Positions 7,757-15,146 of a DNA stretch of 59,033 nt are shown in pieces. The translations under genes were made by a program, and so were the position numbers. Under the pieces are notes generated by a model. That model was not told the origin of the DNA. It saw nothing but the letters and a program-made list of their open reading frames with translations, and made no database searches. This DNA is from JALRBM01 sp966186595 (GTDB taxonomy: Bacteria; Patescibacteriota; Saccharimonadia; Saccharimonadales; Saccharimonadaceae), in the NCBI GenBank assembly GCA_966186595.1, contig CBIFWO010000004.1, positions 1 through 59,033 on the forward strand, written 5' to 3'. Every line of letters begins with the position of its first letter. Position 1 is the first letter of the stretch.

Positions 7757-8917
7757 TTAGAATAAATTGCAGTTAGCGTGGCAATATTGCCGAGTGTTTG
7801 CATCGTGCTCCTCTTGCGTCCTGGAGAAGTGTGTCGTTCCGTCATCACCTGAAACGAAGAAGAGATAATCACCACTAGCAGGTGAACCCACCGCCTCAAG
7901 GGCTGTCGCCCCAGGAGACGCTATTGGACCTGGCGGCAAACCAGCATGAACACGCGTGTTATATGGCGAATCTAGGTCAACACTAGGAGTAAGCCCAAGT
8001 TTTTTCGCCCCATACACAAACGTTGCATCCGCCCCTAGTGGCATACCAATCTGAAGGCGTCTGAAAAATACCTGGGCAACCTGCTTTTGATCCTCTTTGT
8101 GTGATACTTCCTTTTGAATGATCGACGCAAGCGTAATTCCTTGATATAAGTTGAGATTCTGCTGGCGATACTTCTCTACCAACCCTTGCGTTTGGATAAC
8201 AGAATAAAATTCATCGAACGTTCGCCTTAGAATCTGCTCGACAGAGGTACTACTTTCAAAATTATACGTTTCCCCATAAATGTAACCCTCGAGATCGGCA
8301 TCGGTAGGCTTGTCGGCGAATAGCGGATGGTCATAGGTCTTTTTCAATGCCTGATCTACCTCTGACGGCGAATAACCAGCCTTTATTAACACATCCCGAT
8401 GATCAGCAAGAGTAGCACCGGGCAGAAAAGTAAGTGAGAATTGATCAACTTTACCGGTGGTAAGGTGTTTTACAATCTGCTCGGTCGATTCCGACGGAGA
8501 TAAGCTATACGAACCCGCCTGGAGTGCTGAACGTACGCCAGAAAGGCGAGTATAAATATCAAAGGCAAGGCTGTTTCGAATGAGGCGCTCCTTCTCTAGT
8601 TGCTCGCCAATTTGCGCCGGCGAGCTACCAGTTTGAATGGTAATGCGTATCTTATCCTTATTGTTACTATCGACCGGCTGAAGTTGAGCCTGATACCACA
8701 CCGCCAAAGCGATGACAGCAAGAATAAGGGCGCCGACAATTGCTCCCAACAAAATAAGAACTACCATTCTGACCTTAGAACGAGGCCTGGGCGCTTCAAG
8801 AAGAGGATGCTGTTCGGGCTCTTCGAGTAGAATCGTCGTCGCCTTTTGCGGCGCAGTCTGTTTGATAGGCACAACAGACTTTGGTCGCGACTGTTTGGGG
8901 GGGAGAATGTCGTTCAT
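7757..8917 (-). CDS. mltG: Endolytic murein transglycosylase MltG (YceG-like)
   Basis: MltG cleaves nascent glycan strands and ends their polymerisation. The 386-aa protein has a cytoplasmic N-terminus rich in Pro/Lys, one membrane segment (about residues 50-72, VVLILLGAIVGALILAVIAL), then the YceG domain. Family hallmarks include LEGYIYGETYNF with the catalytic-type Glu, ASIIQKEV, and the C-terminal SPYNTRVHAGLPPGPIASPG. The ATG overlaps the yqgF stop (TAATG), with GGAGG 7 nt upstream inside yqgF, so the two are translationally coupled. It is the last gene of the ftsA-baseplate-J-like-yqgF-mltG run. Length fits the family. Confidence 0.94.
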   Translation of the reverse strand: MNDILPPKQSRPKSVVPIKQTAPQKATTILLEEPEQHPLLEAPRPRSKVRMVVLILLGAIVGALILAVIALAVWYQAQLQPVDSNNKDKIRITIQTGSSPAQIGEQLEKERLIRNSLAFDIYTRLSGVRSALQAGSYSLSPSESTEQIVKHLTTGKVDQFSLTFLPGATLADHRDVLIKAGYSPSEVDQALKKTYDHPLFADKPTDADLEGYIYGETYNFESSTSVEQILRRTFDEFYSVIQTQGLVEKYRQQNLNLYQGITLASIIQKEVSHKEDQKQVAQVFFRRLQIGMPLGADATFVYGAKKLGLTPSVDLDSPYNTRVHAGLPPGPIASPGATALEAVGSPASGDYLFFVSGDDGTTHFSRTQEEHDANTRQYCHANCNLF

Positions 8918-9318
8918 TAAAGTGCCTCCATATAATCTTGCAGGATAATAGCTGCCGCCTGGGCGTCAATATCTGCTTTTGTATAGGGTTTTTTATACTC
9001 CTTCAGACGCTGCTCGGCTAGTACACTGGTTAATGACTCGTCCTGATAGACAAGCTCTGGAGCAATATCAGTCAAACGACCCGCGAAAGCTTCGGCAAAT
9101 GCCGTTTGAGCGGTAGGCTCGCCCGCTTGATTGCGTGGATACCCGACCACCACGACATCAATCTTCTCTTTTATTATCAGCTCCGCAATTTGTTCGACTT
9201 CTCTTCCGTCAACATCAATTGTGACGAAGGGGACCGCGACACGAACGCCGCTATCGCCAATAGCCACGCCAATACGCTTCTCGCCTACATCCAGCGCGAG
9301 GAAATGCTTATTAGCCAT
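8917..9318 (-). CDS. yqgF: YqgF/RuvX-type pre-16S rRNA nuclease
   Basis: RNase H-fold enzyme that processes the 5' end of pre-16S rRNA and is historically called a putative Holliday junction resolvase. At 133 aa it is full length. The acidic motifs are ALDVGEKRIGVA at the N-terminus, DESLTS in the middle and DIDAQAAAIILQDY at the C-terminus. It overlaps the upstream baseplate-J-like gene by 8 bp and the downstream mltG by 1 bp, showing one operon. In many bacteria yqgF also neighbours mltG, which supports both calls. Confidence 0.93.
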   Translation of the reverse strand: MANKHFLALDVGEKRIGVAIGDSGVRVAVPFVTIDVDGREVEQIAELIIKEKIDVVVVGYPRNQAGEPTAQTAFAEAFAGRLTDIAPELVYQDESLTSVLAEQRLKEYKKPYTKADIDAQAAAIILQDYMEAL

Positions 9319-10960
9319 TGAGCTTGAATTCTATCGATATTTTCTTAGGATCATTTGGAACACTTGATACCCAGAATGGCCAGAATTTCACATCAACGTC
9401 ATCGACGCCTTGGATGGCTTCGATACTCGACTGTACTTCACCATAGCGCTTGCCTTTGGCGGTATTTTTGATCTGGTCATCATCAATCTTAGGGCCGATT
9501 TTTGCGTTCGTCACGATATTCGCAGTAAAACCACCCTCAACTGCTGCAATATTTGTAAATGTCACCTTGGACGAGCCATTATCGTACACACGTTGATTGT
9601 CCTCAGTCTTCACCTGGTTGTTGAAGAAGTCGTCGAGGTATTTACCATATTCCGCCTTCTGTACACCTGATAATGTATAGGTGATCGTACCTGTGAGTTT
9701 TGCTTTCCCGGTGGCTTCTTGATTTACCGCGGGAGTTGAGGCCATACTGCCAGGAGTTGCCTTAAATGTTTGATCAATCACTTTCGCAGTGCTGCTATCA
9801 AATTGTTTATTGAGGTCCTTTTTCATCGTGTCACTTTGCTGTTGCACAAGGTGCGCTGCTGCATTGTCAATATCTTCGCTACTCACTACCTTAGCCTGAC
9901 GCTTGCTGCCCCCAGCCATATCTGTTCCAGTTGCGCTAAACCCGCCCACATTTGACTGATAACTTCTGGCGGAAAGGTTATATTGATCGCCAATCTCCAC
10001 CGCCTGCACGCTCACCGTCGCCGAATCCTGCACTATCCCCCCAGGACCGATTGTCGTACCAGCGAGGACAGCGCTCTCTGTACTGACAAATGTCAGATTA
10101 CCACTACTAAAGCTGGTACCTGCCGGCACACTGATAGGGGTACTAGAGACCGAGTTTCGATCGAGCTTCATCTTGCCTGTTGCTTTCTCACCTATTTCCT
10201 TTGTCCCAGTCGGATCAAAGTCCATAGAAACCTCTTTTTTGATTTCTTTTGTTACTGATTGCAGTGACTTTCCAGCAACACTCGTCGTGCCGTTAGTTGT
10301 CAACGTCACCTTGTCATTGATTGACGAGCTACTAGTGCGCGCAGAAATAACCACAGTGGCATGCGGCGCAAAGAAAATCGCCCAAATCAGGAAGCCAACA
10401 AAAAGAACACCGCCAGCAATAATCAGGACTAACTTCTTTCGAAATTGGTTAAAGTTCGGCACTTTTATACCGCTTTTCGCCTTTGGTTTTAGCGGGGACT
10501 GACCTGGCCCAGGTGGCGTCGCCCGTTTTCCATCATCCAGCGGGACCTCGCCAATAAGGTCATCGATCGGACTAGAAGAAACACCCGCCACGGCAGCATT
10601 CGGACCAGTTTTCATTAGTTCCCCCACGGGGAGTTGGGACCCGTCAATCACGTCTTCGCCATCATCAATATCAAGTGCCGAGATCTCGGCAAGCTCTGGC
10701 CGACTCTGGAGTGTCTTCGCTACTGGAACTTTCGCAGCTGCAGCCAATGCGATTAAAGCACTATTACTCGTAATCAATACTAGGCGCTTTTTGTGCTGGT
10801 CTGCTGCGCGTGTCAAAAGGCGCAGATTAACTGCACTTTGCAATACCCCTATTCGCTTTGGCGGTACCAAGGCAACGATTTTCTCCTTGGCATCCTTGAC
10901 CTTGCCAATGATAGCGGTGATGTCATCTTCGACATCGATGTAAATGACGTCTTTATTCAT
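9311..10960 (-). CDS. Membrane protein with baseplate-J-like extracellular domain
   Basis: 549 aa. Residues 1-90 look like an alpha/beta cytoplasmic domain (IYIDVEDDITAIIGKVK then IVALVPPKRIGVLQS), followed by an acidic/Pro-rich linker, one membrane segment (about 176-197) and a long Ser/Thr-rich extracytoplasmic part with ISVPAGTSFSSG and FKATPG-type stretches. This resembles the baseplate J-like proteins common in Patescibacteria; the assignment is from memory of the family, not a search. The gene starts 3 nt after the ftsA-like stop without a Shine-Dalgarno and overlaps yqgF, so it belongs to a division/wall operon. A phage origin for the fold does not imply a phage here; no other tail genes adjoin it. 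Confidence 0.7.
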   Translation of the reverse strand: MNKDVIYIDVEDDITAIIGKVKDAKEKIVALVPPKRIGVLQSAVNLRLLTRAADQHKKRLVLITSNSALIALAAAAKVPVAKTLQSRPELAEISALDIDDGEDVIDGSQLPVGELMKTGPNAAVAGVSSSPIDDLIGEVPLDDGKRATPPGPGQSPLKPKAKSGIKVPNFNQFRKKLVLIIAGGVLFVGFLIWAIFFAPHATVVISARTSSSSINDKVTLTTNGTTSVAGKSLQSVTKEIKKEVSMDFDPTGTKEIGEKATGKMKLDRNSVSSTPISVPAGTSFSSGNLTFVSTESAVLAGTTIGPGGIVQDSATVSVQAVEIGDQYNLSARSYQSNVGGFSATGTDMAGGSKRQAKVVSSEDIDNAAAHLVQQQSDTMKKDLNKQFDSSTAKVIDQTFKATPGSMASTPAVNQEATGKAKLTGTITYTLSGVQKAEYGKYLDDFFNNQVKTEDNQRVYDNGSSKVTFTNIAAVEGGFTANIVTNAKIGPKIDDDQIKNTAKGKRYGEVQSSIEAIQGVDDVDVKFWPFWVSSVPNDPKKISIEFKLNG

Positions 10961-10962
10961 GT

Positions 10963-12228
10963 TTATATGCGCAAGATTCGATTAAGCTTATCTTTGATAG
11001 TATCCGTATCACTACTGCCTACCATTGTATCATAGCCCACCCGGAGGAGGCCCATGGCAGTGATAAAGGTATGGTCCTTGGCACGATCTGTCGTATCGAC
11101 GATCCCAATGACTTCCTCTGGGGTAATGTGGTGCACAGTTGGCCGTTTGGTAAATGGCAGGCCCTTGTACCACTCTTTTTCAGATAACGCTTCAACTAAT
11201 TTCTTAAGGCTTGCCCCGCCGCCACAGAGAAGAATACGGTTTGGTAAATGATCGACCGAATCGAACTCGCTAAGGGCTAGCTCTACACCGGCGAGCCATA
11301 CGTCTAGGGTTTTGTCGAGAGCCTTTTCGGCCTCTTTGACAACAGTTGGTTTGATCTGGCTGCTTTCGATATTCACCTTTAGCTTCTCGGCATCGCTGTA
11401 ACTAAGATTCATTTCGCTCGCAATAGTACGAGTAAAGCTGCGGCCGCCGATGCCAAACATCTTGGTCCCTTCGACGCCACCGTCATTGACAACAGCGATA
11501 TCCGTTGTCCCGCCGCCAATATCCGCTAAAATCGCCGTGAAACTACTGCTGGCATCTGTTCCCAAGACGGCGCGGCTCACCGCAAATGGCTCGGCTGCGA
11601 CTGCTACAAGTTCAAGGGCTAGCTCGTCCGCGACCCGCTCCAGCGCGCCAATATGAACCATTGGGGCAAAAGCGGTATATATCTGAACCGCGACATCGCG
11701 CCCCTGGAACCCAATGGGGTTAGAGACTTTATACCCGTCGATATGAATACTCACGAGAGCACTATTCACCAGCTTGACCTCAACGTCTTCATTCCCCGTC
11801 TCGAGCGCAATCTGCTTTTGCGCCTTTAGGGCCGCACGTTCTTGCACCTTTTCAATAATGAATTCCATCTCGTTTTCATCGAGCGGACGGTCGGGCTGCG
11901 GACGGCGGTAGCGGATGGTGTTCGTAACGCCTTTTACTAGTTCACCCGCAATACCAATAACGGCACGTTTTGCCTGCAATCCTGCTTGATCCTCGGCCTC
12001 GGACAATGCCTCCTCGCAGTTACGAACCACCCCGGATATATCCGCAATCGCACCGCTATGCATATCACTGAGGTCCTGATGGGCACGCCCGACGCCAACA
12101 ATCTCTAACTTGTCGTCGACTTGGCGAGCAATCAGTGCTTTTACAAATTCTGTTCCAATATCAAGGGCAACGACATAATCGTTGTCAATTTTTTCCTGTG
12201 AGCGTGCACGCAATTTCTCAAAAACCAT
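10963..12228 (-). CDS. ftsA: FtsA-like actin-family protein
   Basis: Actin-fold ATPase that in most bacteria anchors FtsZ to the membrane. Motifs: phosphate 1 VVALDIGTEFVKALIA, an SHS2-like insertion, phosphate 2 ADIGGGTTDIAVV, the adenosine loop LLCGGGASLKKL and a C-terminal EVIGIVD. The C-terminus has the amphipathic-looking DTIKDKLNRILRI. The frame opens at an ATG at 12240, but that ATG lies inside a TATAAT box, so I chose the next ATG (12228), 10 nt after the -10, giving 421 aa. PilM is a related alternative, but the SHS2 region and the division/wall neighbours favour FtsA. It leads the operon to mltG. Confidence 0.85.
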   Translation of the reverse strand: MVFEKLRARSQEKIDNDYVVALDIGTEFVKALIARQVDDKLEIVGVGRAHQDLSDMHSGAIADISGVVRNCEEALSEAEDQAGLQAKRAVIGIAGELVKGVTNTIRYRRPQPDRPLDENEMEFIIEKVQERAALKAQKQIALETGNEDVEVKLVNSALVSIHIDGYKVSNPIGFQGRDVAVQIYTAFAPMVHIGALERVADELALELVAVAAEPFAVSRAVLGTDASSSFTAILADIGGGTTDIAVVNDGGVEGTKMFGIGGRSFTRTIASEMNLSYSDAEKLKVNIESSQIKPTVVKEAEKALDKTLDVWLAGVELALSEFDSVDHLPNRILLCGGGASLKKLVEALSEKEWYKGLPFTKRPTVHHITPEEVIGIVDTTDRAKDHTFITAMGLLRVGYDTMVGSSDTDTIKDKLNRILRI

Positions 12229-12238
12229 AACTGGTATC

Positions 12239-12244
12239 ATTATA
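12239..12244 (-). promoter_or_regulatory. -10 box of the ftsA operon
   Basis: TATAAT on the minus strand overlaps the first in-frame ATG, so the ATG 10 nt downstream of the box is the likely start. No clear -35. Confidence 0.45.
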
Positions 12245-12283
12245 TATCATTCGTGAATTTGCGACTACTCACGTGTTAAGGGG

Positions 12284-12311
12284 GTGACATATTACATATG
12301 TATGTTATAAT
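12284..12311 (+). promoter_or_regulatory. Promoter of the 55-aa peptide gene
   Basis: GTGACA (12284-12289), a 16-nt spacer and a perfect TATAAT (12306-12311) on the plus strand, divergent from ftsA. The predicted leader is about 27 nt and carries AGGGAG and GAGG before the ATG. Confidence 0.65.
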
Positions 12312-12344
12312 AGGGTCACCTTCGAGAGAAAGGGAGTGAGGATC

Positions 12345-12512
12345 ATGTCGCCGAAGATGAAGAAGTATCTCCTCTTTGGGTTGCTTGCACTGTTGATGTT
12401 CCACGTCATCACCCAGCCGCAGGAAGCAGCCGCCAACGTGGGCGCGGTACTCAGCGCGCTCCGAGGAGCCGCCGAGTCCATCATCACATTCCTCAAGAGC
12501 CTGTTCGCGTGA
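12345..12512 (+). CDS. GC-rich small membrane or secreted peptide (55 aa)
   Basis: A short ORF with its own promoter upstream and strong hairpins downstream. The peptide starts MSPKMKKYLLFGLLALLMF, a lysine pair then a hydrophobic helix like a signal peptide or anchor, and continues with a second amphipathic/hydrophobic stretch ending IITFLKSLFA. Its base composition stands out: the 60 bases at 12421-12480 contain 43 G or C. GAGG lies 5 nt before the ATG and AGGGAG about 8 nt before that. No family is recognised; a signal peptide-like or pore-forming small protein would fit. The codon bias resembles the GC-rich island at 54.5-56.6 kb, suggesting a shared outside source. Confidence 0.6.
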   Translation: MSPKMKKYLLFGLLALLMFHVITQPQEAAANVGAVLSALRGAAESIITFLKSLFA

Positions 12513-12525
12513 CAGGTGAGGTCGA

Positions 12526-12552
12526 GGGGCGAGACCCTGCATTCCTCGCCCC
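12526..12552 (+). terminator. Hairpin after the 55-aa gene
   Basis: GGGGCGAG pairs perfectly with CTCGCCCC around an 11-nt loop, 13 nt after the stop. There is no T-run, so it may stabilise the message or act with the next hairpin. Confidence 0.45.
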
Positions 12553-12576
12553 CACACCTTCCCTCTTCGAGGCTAC

Positions 12577-12633
12577 AAGCCGGATTTCCACGAGAAGAGC
12601 CATGCATCCTCGTGACGCATCCGGCTTTTCTCA
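12577..12633 (+). terminator. Intrinsic terminator of the 55-aa gene
   Basis: AAGCCGGAT (12577-12585) pairs with ATCCGGCTT (12619-12627), with an inner CACGAG/CTCGTG helix, followed by TTTCTC. It closes this short transcription unit. Confidence 0.65.
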
Positions 12634-12656
12634 TGCCTTTAACTTACATGGAATCG

Positions 12657-12899
12657 TTAGGGCAGCCTAGAGCTCTGCCTCACTGCCCTAACCACACCCC
12701 CTTTGTCAGGATTAAATCGCCGTCTGCGACTAACTCTCATAACCACAGTTCCTGCATCGTGTCTCGGACCAGTGGGCCCTTCACAACTGGAGAAGTAGTG
12801 AGTCATTGCCGCATTTTGAGAAAACTTACCCGCCTGTTCGCACCACAACCATTCGATCATGTCGTGATCACAGTCGTCCCGCCCCTTCTTTTTAGCCAA
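12657..12899 (-). CDS. Possible small protein with TTG start (80 aa)
   Basis: An open frame in an otherwise empty 490-bp gap. Support: GAGGAG lies 6 nt before the TTG at 12899, and TCGACA-17-CATAAT lies about 55 nt further upstream. The product begins MAKKKGRDD and holds paired Cys/His residues (CDHD, WLWCEQ, HYFSSCEG), then a basic stretch VSRRRRFNPDKGG. Cys/His spacing could suggest metal binding, but no family is recognised. The stop codon lies within an inverted repeat (GTTAGGGCAG with CTGCCCTAAC). A non-coding RNA from the same promoter is the alternative. Confidence 0.4.
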   Translation of the reverse strand: MAKKKGRDDCDHDMIEWLWCEQAGKFSQNAAMTHYFSSCEGPTGPRHDAGTVVMRVSRRRRFNPDKGGVVRAVRQSSRLP

Positions 12900-12953
12900 G
12901 CCAATCTCCTCGGATTTGACTACAGTATCGCTGCATCGTGAGTGTGCTGCTCA

Positions 12954-12982
12954 ATTATGGCAATAATCTGCACGGTTGTCGA
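12954..12982 (-). promoter_or_regulatory. Promoter candidate for the TTG-start gene
   Basis: TCGACA (12977-12982), 17 nt, CATAAT (12954-12959) on the minus strand, each 5 of 6 to consensus. It lies just beyond the alaS stop, so it is not for alaS. Confidence 0.5.
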
Positions 12983-13000
12983 GTCGAGCGAGCCAGAAGG

Positions 13001-14899
13001 CTAGGCAAGGACAGCCTTAATACGACGGATACCAGCGCTCGAAGATTCTTCTTTTACAATCTTGAACTTCTTGCCATCTTCAACTAGTTGAAGGGTGTGA
13101 TCAACGTGGGGGCCCCCACAGATTTCAAAACTGAATGGTTTTTCTTCGTCATCGGCAATCATCTTGTACACCTTGACCGTGTCGCCATAGCGATCACCAA
13201 ATTGGCCAAGGGCACCCATTTCACTGCGCGCAACGTTGGTTGGATATTCGGCGTAACTGACTTTTAGATCTTTGCTGATTTGTTCATTGACGATATCTTC
13301 AACCTGCTTTAGCTGTTCGGGTGTCACCTTTTCAGGGTGGGAAAAGTCAAAACGCAGTCGTTCCTCAGTAATATTGCTACCGTGCTGGACAATGTGGTCG
13401 CCTAAAACATCACGAAGTGCCTGGTACATCAAGTGAGTGGCAGTATGGTATTTCTTGTGCTGTAAGGTTTGACCACCAAGACCGCCCTTGAAAACGCCTT
13501 TTGCTGCGGTTTGCGAGCGTTCGCGCTGCACTTTCATCATATGATCAAAATCAAAGCGCCACGAATCCGGCACCTGAATGCCTAATTTATATGCCTCCTC
13601 GACACTTAATTCTACGGGGAATCCATATGTATCATAAAGAGTAAAGATTTGCTCGCCATACAGTGTATTTCCATTACCAACAGCCATCTTTTCAAGCTCT
13701 TTAAGACCTTTTCGGAGTGTCTGACGGAAGGCTTTTTCTTCTTTTACGAGTACTGCAATTACTTCTTCGCGCGCGGCTTTTACTTCGGGAAAATCATCGG
13801 CATACAGATCGGCGATCACCGGTACCGTTTCCTCCAGAAAATTCTGTTCGATTCCTAAGTCAAATGCAAAACGGATCGCGCGGCGAAGCAAACGGCGCAT
13901 AACATAGCCCTGCTCTTTATTGCTTGGCTTGACGCCATCGACAGCAAGGAATGTTGCCCCGCGAAGATGATCGGCGATGACACGCATCGCATTCGTATGT
14001 GCGTCGTATGTTTTACCCGAAAGGCTCTCGAGCTTTTCGACAATTGGCCAGAGCAGACTGATTTTGTAAACGTCAGGACTGTCTATCGCCGCGGCCGCGA
14101 TTCGTTCCAAACCACCACCGTAATCAACATTTTGCTTGTCCAGTGGAGAGAAACTGCCATCATCATTGCGGCGATATTGCATAAAGACCTGATTGCCAAT
14201 TTCCATAAAGCGACCGCCGTCACTTGCTGGATGGGCTAGACCATACGATGGATCGTGGTTTTGCTCGCCAAAGTCATAGAATACTTCGCTATCAGGCCCG
14301 CATGGATCGCCTATTGGCGTCGTTTTAATACCGCCATTTCGGCTCCACCAGTTTTCGCCATCGTCATAAAAGAAAATTCGCTCACCCGGCTTTACACCAC
14401 GCTCATCACCATCTTTCTGCGACCCAATTTCAACAATTCCAGCATCAATTCCCTTCTCGGCAAAAACCTGTTGCCAAATTTTCGCAGCCTCATCATCGCG
14501 CGGAATACCGTTTGCTTCATCGCCAATAAAACACGTAACATAAATTTTATTTGGATCGAGTCCAACTTTATCGGTCAAAAATTCAAAAAACCAACGAATT
14601 TGCTGCTCTTTAAAATAATCACCCAGGCTCCAGTTGCCAAGCATTTCAAAGAAAGTGGTGTGACGATTGTCGCCCACGTCTTCGATGTCCTGCGCGCGAA
14701 TACAAGTCTGGCTATCGACTAATCGCACACCACCAGGATGCTCCTCGCCCAAAAGATATGGAATCAGCGGCTGCATACCACTTCCAGTAAATAACGTCGT
14801 CGGGTCGTTGTATGGCACCAACTTGGCGCGTGGGATTACAGCATGGCCACGTTCTTTAAAAAACTTCAGATATTCGCTTCGGATTTCTTGGGCATTCAT
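13001..14899 (-). CDS. alaS: Alanyl-tRNA synthetase, short form
   Basis: Charges tRNA-Ala. The class II catalytic core (residues 1-250, with TLFTGSGMQPL and NVDYGGGLERIA) is followed by the helical tRNA-recognition region and the editing domain with its zinc ligands in HTATHLM and CGGPHVDHT. The protein then stops at 632 aa, just after KEESSSAGIRRIKAVLA, whereas typical bacterial AlaRS is about 870 aa; the C-Ala (DHHA1) domain is absent. The end looks natural: the frame is intact and the stop is followed by a separate promoter. TAAAAT lies 6 nt before the ATG, so the mRNA is probably leaderless. Confidence 0.95.
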   Translation of the reverse strand: MNAQEIRSEYLKFFKERGHAVIPRAKLVPYNDPTTLFTGSGMQPLIPYLLGEEHPGGVRLVDSQTCIRAQDIEDVGDNRHTTFFEMLGNWSLGDYFKEQQIRWFFEFLTDKVGLDPNKIYVTCFIGDEANGIPRDDEAAKIWQQVFAEKGIDAGIVEIGSQKDGDERGVKPGERIFFYDDGENWWSRNGGIKTTPIGDPCGPDSEVFYDFGEQNHDPSYGLAHPASDGGRFMEIGNQVFMQYRRNDDGSFSPLDKQNVDYGGGLERIAAAAIDSPDVYKISLLWPIVEKLESLSGKTYDAHTNAMRVIADHLRGATFLAVDGVKPSNKEQGYVMRRLLRRAIRFAFDLGIEQNFLEETVPVIADLYADDFPEVKAAREEVIAVLVKEEKAFRQTLRKGLKELEKMAVGNGNTLYGEQIFTLYDTYGFPVELSVEEAYKLGIQVPDSWRFDFDHMMKVQRERSQTAAKGVFKGGLGGQTLQHKKYHTATHLMYQALRDVLGDHIVQHGSNITEERLRFDFSHPEKVTPEQLKQVEDIVNEQISKDLKVSYAEYPTNVARSEMGALGQFGDRYGDTVKVYKMIADDEEKPFSFEICGGPHVDHTLQLVEDGKKFKIVKEESSSAGIRRIKAVLA

Positions 14900-14905
14900 G
14901 ATGCC

Positions 14906-14911
14906 ATTTTA
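14906..14911 (-). promoter_or_regulatory. -10 box of alaS
   Basis: TAAAAT on the minus strand, 6 nt before the alaS ATG, as in several leaderless genes of this window. No clear -35. Confidence 0.4.
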
Positions 14912-14946
14912 ACAGATGTGGAAGCGATTCACAAAGACAGGAGAAA

Positions 14947-15090
14947 TTACTTTTGTTCCTCTTCGCCATCCTGACCTGGCAGTATGTCCTGAATCTGTCC
15001 ACCGATATCGCCCAGGTTGTTTGTCGCATCCTCGACTCCGCCGCCAATTAAATCTTCAGCCTGTTGCTTGATATCGTCAAATATTCCCAT
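14947..15090 (-). CDS. Small acidic protein (47 aa)
   Basis: A short gene between mnmA and alaS. AGGAG lies 5 nt before the ATG. The product begins MGIFDDIKQQAEDLIGGG, is rich in Asp, Glu, Gln and Gly, has no hydrophobic segment and ends in an acidic run (GEEEQK). A predicted amphipathic N-terminal helix precedes a flexible tail, so a small cytoplasmic or peripheral-membrane protein is likely. No family is recognised. The clear ribosome-binding site and biased composition make it more than a chance ORF. Confidence 0.6.
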   Translation of the reverse strand: MGIFDDIKQQAEDLIGGGVEDATNNLGDIGGQIQDILPGQDGEEEQK

Positions 15091-15146
15091 AATTTCTCCT
15101 TGTTAAAACTTAATGGTAGCAGCCTTTCCTGAGAGCTAGCTGTAAT

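Noticed and set aside
12516..12941. Plus-strand 141-codon frame beyond the 55-aa gene
   Set aside because: It runs through two hairpins and a terminator, lacks a ribosome-binding site and has no protein-like pattern; the opposite-strand TTG frame is better supported.
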